Made by a program: the position numbers and the translations under genes. The notes under the pieces were generated by a model. It worked only from the letters and a program-made list of their open reading frames with translations. It made no database searches and was not told the origin of the DNA. 64,000 nucleotides of DNA from Trichostrongylus colubriformis (Eukaryota; Nematoda; Chromadorea; Rhabditida; Trichostrongylidae): contig OZ022261.1 of the NCBI GenBank assembly GCA_963978905.1, positions 30,687,686 through 30,751,685 on the forward strand, read 5' to 3'. Below, piece after piece: positions 1-11,173 of this stretch; the stretch's first letter is position 1; every line of letters begins with the position of its first letter.

Positions 1-914
1 CATATTTTCCTCTTAAAAAAAGCATGCATAGCATAAAGCTGTGTTTATACTGGACGTTCGACGTCATGAAGCCAACTCCAGGTTTCCTTTCTATGTGGTG
101 GCTGATTACTTCGGTACAGAGCCCACATGAACCCTATGTGTTTTGTGGCTGTGTTCGATTGAATATGATTCAAAACAAAATCTCGTCTGGTGAATATATA
201 ATGTGTAAGATTCATATGGTTACTGTTTAAAAAATTCAATAGAATGGCTTATCTGCATGTTCCTAAACCGAATTCCGCTCAACTAGGCCACCACGCTTCA
301 CTGCTTGGCAAGAACATAGGACACCATAGCGAATTATTCCCAACTTCACGAAGTTGTTCGAGAAATAAAAAGCACTTCGACTCTTCTACTGCATTTACAA
401 TCCTTGATCTTTTCATTTTGTGCACTGCTTACACAGCTACTACTTCAGCCTACATTCTGATTTGAATTTTTTGTTTCGAGTAACAATTTAAGGACACCGT
501 CAATAGTACTGAGGGGAACCGGAACTGGAAATAAATGTTTTCTCGAATGGTGGGACGACTTTGAGATAAAGATCTATTGCCGAACTCGCATTAGTAGGCT
601 CACGATTACCTGCGCATCGCCCGGGTGCTTTTCGGTGCAGTGGGGGCCAGCGGCAGAGAAGCCCCAGTGAGCGGGACGAACTTGGCAACTCTTGGCTTAA
701 CTGACCTCACCGTTTCCGTCGCCTCCTTCAATAATGCAGAAAGCACGAAAGCACATCTTCAGTAAGAATTAGCATTAGGAAGAGAGTTTCACGTCCCTGA
801 TTTTCACCGTTTCGTTCCTTGACGTTTTCATTTCGCGCCACGTAATCGTCTCCTATTTCCTGAAGGCAACACACCCGATAACTAAGGAAATTCTGTCCAG
901 GTCGTACTTACATA
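1..914. other. No gene seen
   Basis: Only short frames. 690-770 resembles 29880-29935 and carries the GTCGCCTCCTTCA motif noted at 17058, so at least part is repeat-derived. Confidence 0.4.
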
Positions 915-996
915 CAGTAGCGCTCAAAAGTATTCGATCAAATAGTTTTTCACCAGGGTTTTTCTCTTGTAAGTTTTTGGCGATTGGACCGATCTA

Positions 997-2030
997 ACAA
1001 GGGAAGCACCCCAGGTCGAAGTAGTGATCCGGAATGGGATACATATGGTCCGACGCATTTTCAGGCGCTGATCCCGAATCTGTATTCGAAATTTGCAGAA
1101 CGATCTTTGAGCAAAGTTATGGAGATTTTGCTGTGACGAGGCACTATTACATCAGCATGGCCGCTTGCATAGCAAGCAACGGCTTCAGGGGCTCACTGGT
1201 AGTGTCCCGGACTCTGCAGGACAAGAGTCATGTGTTTGCTCCCCGCCAGTGCGGGTTTTTTTGCATTTTGTAATTACTTGTCAGTGAGTGCTTTTCTTTC
1301 ACTTCTGGACGTTTCCTTGTACTGGAACCTTTCGCACCCATCATTTACTCTGCCACTTTATCTATAACTACCAACATTACTCACAAGGGAAGGATACCAA
1401 GTCGAAGAGATTCCCATACCACACGAATTAGGCGTTGTTGCGTAAAAAGATTATGATATTTGGGCACAGGAGGTCGAATTACCCCTCTGTGCAAATTTTC
1501 AGCCGAATCCAGTTTTTGGTCCAACTTCGGAAAATTAGGGGTGGCCAAGAGGTGAAGCGGTAGTTTTTGAATTTACTTCTACAAAAAGCCCTGCAACCTG
1601 GACAAGATAGCCTACACATACCTTTCACACTTGCCCATCGCACTAAAGAACGAAACAAGTATCAAATAGGAGCATTTTCTAGGCAAGGGTCAACGACTTC
1701 TCCTTTGTTCAATGTGCTGCCACCCAATAGCCCGCAAATTTTTCCGAAATTTGGTCAAAATCTCGAATCGGCTAAAAACTTGTCCCTTGGGGTAATTTGA
1801 CTCCCTGAACAAGGAAATCGCCCTGGTTTCGCGCAAGAACGTCTGGCTCGCGTGCCATGGGCTTCCAAACCTACCATATGATAGTACTGTTTTTTCAAAA
1901 AAACCATAACTCCGCCCAGAGAACCTTTCTGCAAATTCCGAATACAGATTCGAGATCAGCGTCTGAAAATACGTCGCATCATGTGTATCCCATTCCGAAT
2001 GGCCACTTCGACCTGTGGTCCTTCCCTTGT
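997..2030. mobile_element. B-family repeat, copy 1
   Basis: Ends are ACAAGGGAAG and CTTCCCTTGT. Next to each end, the sequence from the CGGAATGGGATACA region inward is repeated in inverted orientation (1034-1130 against 1910-2010). The centre matches the centre of copy 2 (39240-39550). No long open frame. Contains a tRNA-like segment at 1185-1262. Confidence 0.6.
1185..1270 (+). repeat. tRNA-like segment inside B copy 1 (pol III-type boxes)
   Basis: GGCTCACTGGTAGTG resembles an A box and GTTTGCTCCCC resembles a B box about 45 bases later; a run of seven T follows at 1257-1263, as in a pol III terminator. Arms are too degenerate for a functional tRNA. Suggests a SINE-like, tRNA-derived part of the B family. 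Confidence 0.35.
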
Positions 2031-2449
2031 AAGAGAAATTTCAGTATGTTGTACTCGGAGACTCTGCATATTAAATATACTATTTTGGCGCTCAACGGTG
2101 TAAGTTACGTGGTTAAATGCAATTTTTTGTTTTTGGAGTGCCATCCCTATGCCGTCCCGCTGTGCCGCTGTCATCAGAAGTCGTGGTCTTTCTACAAAAT
2201 ATTAATGTTCGCTGAGGCTTGCTCGCTTTGTTTTTGTAAAGAAAGCCGTTTTTCTTGACCAAGCCTTCTACTTTTTTTCGGTGGTCTTGTAGTAAATTCT
2301 TATGAAAAGTGTCAAGCGGCACTCCAGTAGAAGGAAATAGGTTGGCAATAGGTTCAGGCACCACATATTAAAATTTCGTCATATTTGGTCAAGTAGAAAA
2401 AAAGTTATGACAAAAAAGTTTTGGCCGAAGACTTTTGAGCGCTACTGTA

Positions 2450-5400
2450 TCTTTGAGTCCTCATTTCAGGCAAGGACCATTGTGGAACTCAATTAAATGA
2501 TCGCATAATTTTCATGTTTTGCGGTTCATATCTGATTATTTATTCAAATATTATATCATATTTTCATTATGATGCTTCAATGAGTTTTATAGATTATTAC
2601 TACATTGTGTTTTTTTTTGCTGTCTATTTCCTTTTGCTTATAGTTGACTCACTTTATAATACATTAATTCACTGAAATATCAGAATTTTCAGAGAACACC
2701 CACATTGTCCCAAAGGCTCTTCCCTGCGCAGTTTACTTCTCATTATTTCTGATTCTTTGTGCAATTAAGTTAAAACACTTTGGCTGATTTCATATGCAGT
2801 CCAGGACCCAAAATGCATGCAAATGCAATTTTGTGGCGCGCTGACCCCCAAAACCGCTGAAAGGGAATTCATACTCCTCATTGAAGTTGTTTCAATGCAG
2901 CATTTCAACAACAATCATTCCAGCCATTTCTGATCAATTCGCACTGAAAAATTTCTTTTTTCTAGTTTTATCGATTTCGCACCAACCTTCGCAATTGAAT
3001 GGTGGTACAGTTTGTTTTCCCATTGCTTGGTTTGGTAACTACTGAGTCGAAGTCGAACGAAAAGTTTCTACCGTTGCATATTGAATATTTTCTCGTACCT
3101 TTCCAAAAGCAATTTCGTGATTTTTGCACGATTCAGGTACCATTTTATAGAGAAGCATCTGCTTTTTTTTATGTAAAAGCTCAGGGTGCCTTTCAGAAGG
3201 GACGCTCTTCTATACGTTATTCGAGGCTACAGAAAAATCGCGATTCTGGATTCTGATACTAAATTCCTCGAAACTTACGAAGGTTCAAAATGACACACCA
3301 TTTCATACTTTTTATGGCCTATCAGTTGAAAATTCCACGAACCAATTCATTACATGGCAAATGAAGAATCCTACCATGGGACTCCCACTTTTTGAATTTA
3401 CTTCTACAAAAAGCCCTGCAACCTGAACAGGACTGCCCGACAATCGCTTCCTGCGCTTCCCCCCGCCCCCCACACCGATAGAACTATGCGAAAAACAGGT
3501 CCAGAACTTCTGCTTGATTCTACGTAAGTCTTAGATGTGTCGGAGGCGCACAACCTTTTTTTGATACTTGATAGCAACTCTTAGAGCAGGATCTTTCGAA
3601 GAAATGATGGATGTGAGAATGGCTTTCGATCGCTTTTTGGACCCTCAAGGAAGAATTTATTTAAATGAAATAATCAGGGGAGTTCAATGGTGGTTCGAAA
3701 ACGTGGGCCGAATATTGGTCTCGGTTCGGTTACATGCGGAAGTGTTTGAGCAGGGTCATGGTTCTCCATATGATCCCCTTGCGGACTAATGTATGATAAA
3801 AGATGATAGCGCACTTATCATGGTTAGCAGAAATTATAAAAAGGGCACTCGAAACGGCGCATACTTCTCCTTCGATCAAATAGTTGATATTCTCGGCAGC
3901 ATGTCATTTTCCTAATCGGTGCTTGATGCGCCATTCAGGTTTGGAAAGAGTGGCTGCAATCAGACCGAGACCTGTTTCGCCTTTACTAAGCTGCGACGGT
4001 AGTGACTCGATGCATGAGTAGAGCCGAATTAGTCGGTAAAACCTGCACAACACTCGCTCAACTTGCCGAATCCTTCCATTGACTAACCACTGTCTTGAAG
4101 CGCTCAATACACTTCGGAAATTTTTTTTCGAAAAATTCTCGTGTGAGAATTCGAATCGCTTTAATTCTCTCTATTTTATTAGATATGCCACTAAATTTTA
4201 GGCGGATTGTTTATTACAATCAACTGCCATCTTTCTTCTTTGAAGCTCCCAAATTCCTCTACTTCAAATGTAGCTACGCTTCGCTCGGTCGGTACATTAG
4301 TAGAGATCTTTTGATTTTTAGCGTCGAATTCAATCTGAATCTTCGTTGACACTTCATTGAGCGATTATATAAATTTACCCACATAAAAGGCACAGATCGC
4401 GATAATAAGATTATCCGATTTACGTTTGGGGCAGTGCATCCTTGGGTGACCATCCAGGATGCACCTTCTTCACGCCACCCTAATGCTCTAGTCCACTCGA
4501 ACTCTCGCTGTGGCGCACTTTTGGCTCAGCTGACCAATAAGGGATCATATGGGTGGTCAGAGTGGATTCGAGTGGGTGTAGCATCGTGATGGTGCACCGT
4601 GGCAGCACAAGAAGCTTGCACTGTAAAAGTTACCAAAAATCTTTTGATTTGAGGAGGTAGTTGTTAGCTGATGATCCCCAAGTGTGCCTGTATTGAAGGA
4701 TATGATAGAGTGGGTAAGGGATAACCCAAGTCAAGCATATATCGCAGCGTGGCGCGTCAGTAATCCTACAGGATCCCCTTTTGGCCTACTGTTAGGCAAA
4801 TACCTTCTTTGTTACCTGACGCAGTAATTCCAGATTAATTCACTCACATACAGTGATGTATCACTCAACATACAAACATCGTTAAGCCGAAATCTTACCT
4901 CTGATATCTTTTTATCGGATTACTGTAATGCCATGGCAAATCTTTGTTGATGAAAGCTTCTCCTGATACATCGACAACCCACGCTCACGTTTACTCGGTT
5001 TTTCTCGTCCATTACTCAAAGGGACGTTCCACGTTCGTCGAAGAGAGAGCACTATGTGGTTCACCATTGGTCGGAGAGCGTCGAGGAGTGCCACCCACCA
5101 ATAACAATTTAGCGAGTGTCCTCCTAGGCAAGCATGAACTGTGCATTTGATCGTATAAGTATATTGCTGCAATATATGGTTGACGTTGTAGGAAGGGCCT
5201 TTCATTCATTTATTTAAAGCTGTGCTACAATGTGGTGCCGTGCCAGTACGAGAGTGAAGGTTACAGTAGTAAACTTCTTAGGCCGAAATTTTCACAAATA
5301 ATTTGTCATCGAAATCTCAGTTGCTTCTTTCGTGATGCCCGCAGAACGCATATCGTTTCCAGTCATAGATTATCTTCCTCCGCACCTCATTTCTGTTTTG

Positions 5401-5856
5401 CATGTTGGAAAATAACTTTAAAATTAATACCTACTGACATACTTGACCCATCTAGCCTCAGCACGGGAGCTACAATGTTGGTCATGGTGCGAAGGGAGCA
5501 GATGCGACGTCGCTTCGTGCGATTCTCTGCTTTCTTCCACCGCGTCGGACTCCAAAGCTTGCCGTCGCCTTTGCGAATTAACGACGCCAGGTTAGGCCCC
5601 GTGCACTACATCTGAGCGGACTAATACATCACAAAAGGTGATAGCCCACTATCCATGTTTATAGAAGCTAACAATAAGGCCCGGGATTTGCAGTTACCCT
5701 TTGGCATTGTAAATACTAGGTACCTCTTGTGCCGCATTTGCTGTTGCGAGAAAATGAAATAGACCAAGCCGAAGAACAGTGAATACTCAAAATTTCTGCT
5801 TCACAATAGCAGCTTCTTTCCACTCCCATTGAGAACCCATGCATGGGAAGTGCCTT
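2450..5856. other. Mostly unassigned sequence
   Basis: AT-rich with no supported exon except the uncertain frame at 3568-3789. TTTTTGAATTTACTTCTACAAAAAGCCC at 3390 repeats 1565-1592 of the B element, and 3781-3850 resembles 5616-5685. Confidence 0.4.
3568..3789 (+). other. 73-codon open frame, possible terminal exon or repeat-derived
   Basis: The frame includes SFEEMMDVRMAFDRFLDPQG and GVQWWFENVGRILVS and looks coding by composition, ending in TAA just after GACCCCCTTGCGG. The bases around and after the stop (3781-3850) resemble 5616-5685, which suggests that at least the 3' part is a dispersed repeat. Not identified. Confidence 0.25.
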
Positions 5857-6285
5857 AATGGAATCGTCCTCGGAAAATTTAGTTCATTTGTTACCCATAT
5901 ATTTATGTTGCATTTGCCTAATAACGGCCGCATGGGAAGTTTCACGCGAAAAAGTGATATTTCAGCTAAGACTCGGCTCCGAAAATTCTCGGCCGCGTGG
6001 GCGGGACTTTCGAGTGAAAGCCCCGTCCCATCTTCCGCCGCGATTGAGAACGGAGAGTGGGGCTATTGACGCACCTTTCTGTTGCTACAATGCGTCCACG
6101 ACCGCGGCGGACGACGGGGTGGGCGCTTGCTCGGAGGCTGCCCACTCGGCCAAGATTTTGTGATGCTGTATCTTAGGGGGGTTCTCTTTTCCGCATGAAA
6201 CCTTGCATGCGGCCCACATTAGGCAATTACAACATAAATATATGAGTAACTGAGACACTCATTTTTCCGTGGACGAATCCTTCAA
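5857..6285. repeat. A-family palindromic repeat, copy 1
   Basis: About 430 bp with arms that are inverted copies of each other: GGAATCGTCCTCGG at the left and CCGTGGACGAATCC at the right, then TTACCCATATATTTATG against CATAAATATATGAGTAA. The GC-rich centre (CGCCGCGATTGAGAACGG) separates the arms. No protein frame of its own; non-autonomous. Confidence 0.75.
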
Positions 6286-7063
6286 CTCCATATAATAGTC
6301 AAGAGCGTACATGACGCATTCTGGATATTATAAGATCTCTCATGTGGATAGCCAACCTTATACTATTTCAGTACTTAGTGATATAGTCACATGCACTTTC
6401 CCATTTTGGACGATGCTTCATTAACGGCACGCCAACGGCTATCCACTCAAACTGTAACGAACGAAATTAGCTCAATCGAGAGCTGAGTACATCATCGAGA
6501 TCCCGAAACGTAAAAATCCGTAAACAAGGAGAAGGTTTCTTGTCATAATGTTATTTTGTGGAACAATTAGCCTCCCATTTACTTCCTGGAGGTTCATGTA
6601 CATATCAACGCTTCACTGATTTTCCTCGAGTTCCGAGGGTTCTTTGGATCCATCCACAGTTATATATCTGCAGTGAATAGGACAGAACGCTGAATATTGA
6701 AAGACTTCGTGACACTAGACCTTTTCTAACGGTTACTAGTCAATATAACTTGTATTAAATTATTTCAGCGTAGGAGAGGAGTTTTCACGAGCTTGCTGTG
6801 TTTTTTTTTTTGGTGGGCGCTCGAAGAGGAAGCAAATGGGTGAATTGAATCTGCTTCGTAGCACTTTCGTGCGTCATTCTACAAATAAGTCGTCAGAGCT
6901 TCATTTTATTTTCATAGAATTTTTTCTATTCGTGAATATTCTCGTACTCTATCTTATCAGCAGTATGTTTTGGTTTCTTGAGCACCTGTGAATGGGAAAT
7001 TTTGCTTAATTAAGTTTACAGTATTTGCTAGAGACTAAATTTGCCTATTGTGGTGTTGCAGAA

Positions 7064-7270
7064 AAACTGGAGTTACTGAGCCGTAAGCTCCATCCATCCG
7101 TAGAACACTCCTCCCACTGGTGGCGGACTACCTTCTCTTCCAAGAACTCGTTACCGACTTTAATCCCTCTTTTTTCGATGCCCAGGCTCTTGAATTCAAC
7201 TGATTTTTGTTCCACGCCTCGATTATTTTTCAGTGCACATCCTGCCCATTGTGGTTGGGGCTCGGCTTAG
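7064..7270 (+). other. Segment open on both strands, possible exon
   Basis: After GTTGCAG the + frame stays open to TAG at 7268-7270 (EKLELLSRKLHPSVEHSS and beyond). The minus strand is also open for 73 codons over the same bases, with equally ordinary composition. Which strand, if either, is used cannot be decided by reading. Confidence 0.2.
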
Positions 7271-7424
7271 CATGTATAATATTTACTTTTGCTAGGTTTC
7301 ATATGTGCCTAGCAAAGAATTGACCTATCCAGGTGAGTAAACTTCTATAATTTGCTTCATGAATTTGCAAACATTTTTGCTGGTGCAACATTTAGGGGAT
7401 TACCGAACATTATTTTGATTTCAG

Positions 7425-7554
7425 CTGGGATAAAACTGTAGGTAGCGAATTTGGGGAACACGTAGAACATATGGATGCTCCCTACGATCTTAGCACTGTT
7501 GGGCTGACTTCCATGTCACACGTTTTGTCCTCCCAACCCATTGCCAGTTGCTGA
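7425..7554 (+). CDS. Possible terminal exon, unidentified gene
   Basis: TTTTGATTTCAG at 7424 is followed by 43 codons of coding-like sequence (WDKTVGSEFGEHVEHMDAPY ...) and TGA. No partner exon was fixed with confidence; the nearest candidate is the open segment around 7064-7270. No similarity recognised. Confidence 0.3.
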
Positions 7555-8007
7555 TAAGCGCTTCGGAGGAAAGGTTAGCTTGTGTGAAATCGGGCATTTA
7601 ATTAGCGATCTACATATATTTCGGACAGTAAACTTTTGGAATCCTGTTCAGCATAACAACTTCAAAACTCAACTTGTTTTTAATTGATCTGCCTTGATGT
7701 CATCCATTATAAATATTTACTACTCTTTGCATTATGATTGTTATCCTCGCCTGAATTTGATTTGTGGTTTTCACACTTCATCGAGCCATGCCTCTTCAGA
7801 AATTATCTAATCATTCGTGTTCAAATTTCACAACTTTTCAATTTATTGGAGGTGATATGGAGGAGTTAATATGATTTGTTGATAGGAGGTATTTATTATA
7901 AAGTTGACAATAGTTAATTGGATTTAATACTGTTGATAGTATTTGCCTTTAATGTTGAATTCTACATATGTACGAATACCACTTTAGTTCTGTCATGCTT
8001 CTTTCAG

Positions 8008-8228
8008 AAAAAGCTGCGCTGCTTGCCTGTCAATGAGGATAACATGGGAGTAGTTCTCAAAGTTTATTTGTATTCGGAGAGTGGCACACTATTCCCAAAG
8101 ACGACCCCCATGGGCATGATAATACACTTCATATCGCAACAGCTCGCTTTAGCACTCACTTGTTAAAATTGCTATGATCTCAAGAGCGAGTCGCTGCTAG
8201 TCCCTTTGGTAAAATTGTACTGAATAAA
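8008..8228 (+). CDS. Possible terminal exon with polyadenylation signal
   Basis: GCTTCTTTCAG at 8007 opens a 52-residue frame (contains LRCLPVNEDNMGVVLKVYLY) that ends in TAA at 8164-8166. An AATAAA signal lies at 8223-8228, about 57 bases after the stop, as expected for a short nematode 3' UTR. It does not join in frame to the stop-containing segment at 7425-7554, so two genes or alternative ends would be needed. Coding part is 8008-8166. Confidence 0.32.
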
Positions 8229-8589
8229 TTGACATGACCCACTATTTTTGTGAGACAGCACAAAAGGAGGACAAAATAAACCCAATTTTTCGGCAGTGAT
8301 AGTTTTTTCTCTCTTCCACGTATTGGAAATCCTGCACTGACAATTTTGGAGCATGAATTTTGCAGAGCTAATAGAAGGAAACGACTTCTACGCATGTTTC
8401 CGCGTGAGTCACCGAGTGAGGACACCGGCACGGGTAAATCTGGTGATTGAGGAATATGAAAGTAGAGGTACTATGTAGTACAACAGTAGAAAAGAGCTGG
8501 ACTGATGTGTAAAACCAATCGACATTTGAGACGTGTTTTTGCGTCCTCTGCATCACTGAAGTGCGCAATGCAGAGGACTAAGCCAGCTG

Positions 8590-8860
8590 TAAGTGCTCCC
8601 CGCCCTCATTGGCTACTCTGCCGTCGGCACCAACGGGTATGTACCTTTATGTCAGGATTTCGCACCGCGACATGTCGCAAGCGAAGCAATGCGGACGAGC
8701 TAAAGGCGCCATGTTGTTGAGTCCCGAAGCGGTTACAAGTCAACTGCGTATCGCGCCCCTAGCATTACCGTGTAATCGCTCTAAGACCCAACTACCGCGA
8801 GGCATACACACTGCGTCGCACGCCTCTCGTCGTCGTGCGAAATCCTGAAGTAAGTGTACA
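8590..8860. repeat. H-family repeat relative
   Basis: TGTACCTTTATGTCAGGATTTCGCA near 8640 is mirrored by TGCGAAATCCTGAAGTAAGTGTACA near 8838, giving a foldback of about 210 bp with GC-rich content between. Confidence 0.45.
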
Positions 8861-9219
8861 CACCCGGCACCAAAGCACCGAAATGCACCTAGTTAAGGAG
8901 GTCATAAAAGTGTGGACGCACCCTTCTATGCCAGTTTCTTCACAGATCATAACTTTGAAACTCGGTTTACTTAGAATCGCTGCATTGGTAAAATGGGCTT
9001 CGCCTCCTGTAAAACAGCTTTGCAAAACGTGCTTGTATGGCACCTTTTCGATGATTTCTGTCATTTTATATCTTTTACTTATAATATTTTACATCGATTA
9101 CTTGCACTTGCTAGGTGACCAGCAAATTCGCCGTACTTCGGGTTCAGTAAGCATAAGATGATAGCAAGAACAAGAACTTCCAAGCACTGTTTAGCATGAC
9201 ATAATCAACATTATTTACT

Positions 9220-9269
9220 TTACATACTACTTACTACTATACTTTTACATAATACTTACTACTATACTT
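9220..9269. repeat. 25-bp tandem duplication
   Basis: TTACAT(A)CTACTTACTACTATACTT at 9220-9244 is followed directly by TTACATAATACTTACTACTA... at 9245-9269, differing at one position. Confidence 0.8.
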
Positions 9270-9884
9270 CATTACATTCGGGTATGAATTCCTATTTCTC
9301 AGTAGCCACTTATTCGACAATTTGTCAATTCTGTAGCCAAGCGTTAGCTCATTTCGTTTCCCTCAAATTTTATTGCGTGCAATGGACATGTCCATAAAAC
9401 TCATTCAAGGGAGCAAAACAAAATGGAAAACAATGGAACGATGTGATCTTGAACTGACGCTTATCTCGGCAAGGGTTGCTACAGCTTCAGTGTCCTCTCA
9501 ACACTACGTTTATTCAGTAGAAGCTCCTTAATTATCACTCATAGCTACGTACAAGCAGGGTCAAATATGGGTTGGGCAATGCTTAAGAAGGGGTCGTATT
9601 TTGGGTTGAAGTATTTGGGGAGCAATCCGCAGAAATTCTCAACAGGGTGACCGAATTTTGGATTTTGCAGCCGTTATCTGAGAAACCGCGGGCTATCGAT
9701 CAATAGTCATGCTTCGCATTAGATGGTAGGCACCACAAAATGTGGTTGTATAGCGACGACCAGGCTCCAGTGATCATTTTTTAGTACACCAGCAATAACT
9801 ATGATATCAGCCATCTTGGAAGGGGTCGTATCGCCACTGTAAATTTGAGGGTCTCATTTCTAGAACAGGGGTGAAGTAGCACGC

Positions 9885-10150
9885 GCACCCTCATGGTGCG
9901 GGCATCACATCCCTCATCGACACCCGCCCAGGCCTACTAAACCATTCAATCCTCCGGTGTCACTGAATTGGTACTAGAATCGTCTGGGAGGATAAAAGCG
10001 CTGACTTGTACATCGACTGACCTTCGCAACTCATTGTAAAGGCCAAATCGCATTCATCTGCCGTCACGATTCTGAATGGAACTGGAATGCACGGCGCATC
10101 CCACATAAGGTATTGATAACCGCCAAAAACTTTTTCCTTTTATTTTTGGA
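9885..10150 (+). repeat. E-family dispersed repeat, copy 1
   Basis: Shares GGAGGATAAAAGCGCTGACTT, CAAATCGCATTCA and GATTCTGAATGGAACTGGAA with copies at 48695 and 56385. The 5' side has a degenerate tRNA B-box look. Possibly a SINE or the 3' end of a non-LTR element. Confidence 0.55.
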
Positions 10151-10191
10151 ACAGTTGCAAGGCGTATTCACTGGCTATAAGAAAATAATAC

Positions 10192-10629
10192 CTATTTCAG
10201 CGTGGATTCATGTGAGATGCCCTTCGAACACCAGCGAGAGAGTGGGAATGAGGTGACCATTAGAAATTTGAGTCTATGGGTATACGAATTCTGGTACGGT
10301 GTGTAGTACGAAAAGTTGATTAGATGGTCTTTTTGAGATGAAATAAGAGGGCGGTCGGACAAATGCGAAAGAGAATAGAGGAGAGTGGGTGGGCAGTTCG
10401 ACACAATGAATGCAGTGATGGCCCCCGCTTCCAAATTCAATTCAATGAACACAAGGCTCTTGTCGCGCAAAACTCGCTCAAATTCACCCCTCATCACATC
10501 ACCTTCTCTTGTTTCCGTCTCTTTATTGATTTTTTAAATAATCTGCAATTTTTTCATTCGGCTCTAAAGGGTTTCGGAAGCTGTAGGATAGCAAAAATCT
10601 TTGAGGACAAACAACGTCTCAATTATTGA
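10192..10629. other. Overlapping open frames on both strands, coding strand unclear
   Basis: On the minus strand an ATG at 10494 starts a 100-residue frame ending at 10192, with a GCAG acceptor about 50 bases upstream of the ATG. On the plus strand an ATG at 10363 starts an 88-residue frame rich in charged residues. The two overlap for about 130 bases with codon positions aligned, so real codon bias on one strand would make the other look coding as well. Neither was recognised. Confidence 0.25.
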
Positions 10630-10745
10630 AGCTGCAAAGACTTGTATGGCTGCCTAGACATCAGGACCATCCAGGATAGGTCATGGGTGCATATTTCAGC
10701 TTAAACGATGCTGAGTGTCCGGCTATAGACTCACCGTTGCATAGT

Positions 10746-11173
10746 TAAAGGAGTCGTCCACGAGAAATGAGTTTCTTTGTTACCCATATATTTATTTTGT
10801 ATCTGCCTAATAAGGAACGCATGCAAAGTTCCGCGCAAAAAAAAAAGCGAAAATTCGTCTAAATTACAGCCCAAATCAGCCGGGTGGACGGGACCTTCGA
10901 TCAAAACTCCGCTCTCGTCCTCCGCCGCGATCGGGAACGGAGAGTGAGACAGTTTACGCAACTTTCTGCTCCTTCAATGCATCTCCGACCGTGGTGAATG
11001 ACGGCGGGCTCTTTCTCGGAGGCCCCGCCCACCCGCCCGAGAATTTGGGGAGCTGTATCTTGGCCGAATACTTACTTTTTCGCGTGAAACTTCGCATGCG
11101 GTCTCTATTAGGCTAATACAATATAAATACATGAGTAACAAAAAAACTCAAGTTGCCGTGGACGATCCCTTTA
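10746..11173. repeat. A-family palindromic repeat, copy 2
   Basis: Same layout as the other copies: AAAGGAGTCGTCCACG left, CGTGGACGATCCCTTTA right, CGCATGC and CGCGTGAAAC blocks inside, GC-rich centre. TTAA is intact on the left only (TTTA on the right). Confidence 0.75.

Larger units (their letters stand above)
915..2447. mobile_element. Tc1/mariner-type inverted-repeat element, non-autonomous, carrying a B element
   Basis: The ends CAGTAGCGCTCAAAAGT (915) and its complement (ending 2447) are 23 of 24 bases identical and begin with CAGT, as in Tc1/mariner elements. A TA dinucleotide flanks each end (913-914 and 2448-2449), the usual target duplication of that superfamily. No transposase frame is present in the 1,533 bp. 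The interior 997-2030 is a copy of the B family, so the element is probably a smaller carrier with a nested insertion. Confidence 0.75.

Noticed and set aside
1857..2258. 133-codon frame
   Set aside because: Lies across the right part of the B element and the surrounding inverted-repeat element; no transposase motifs.
5843..6163. 106-codon frame
   Set aside because: It lies inside an A-family palindromic repeat; similar frames appear in the other copies only by chance.
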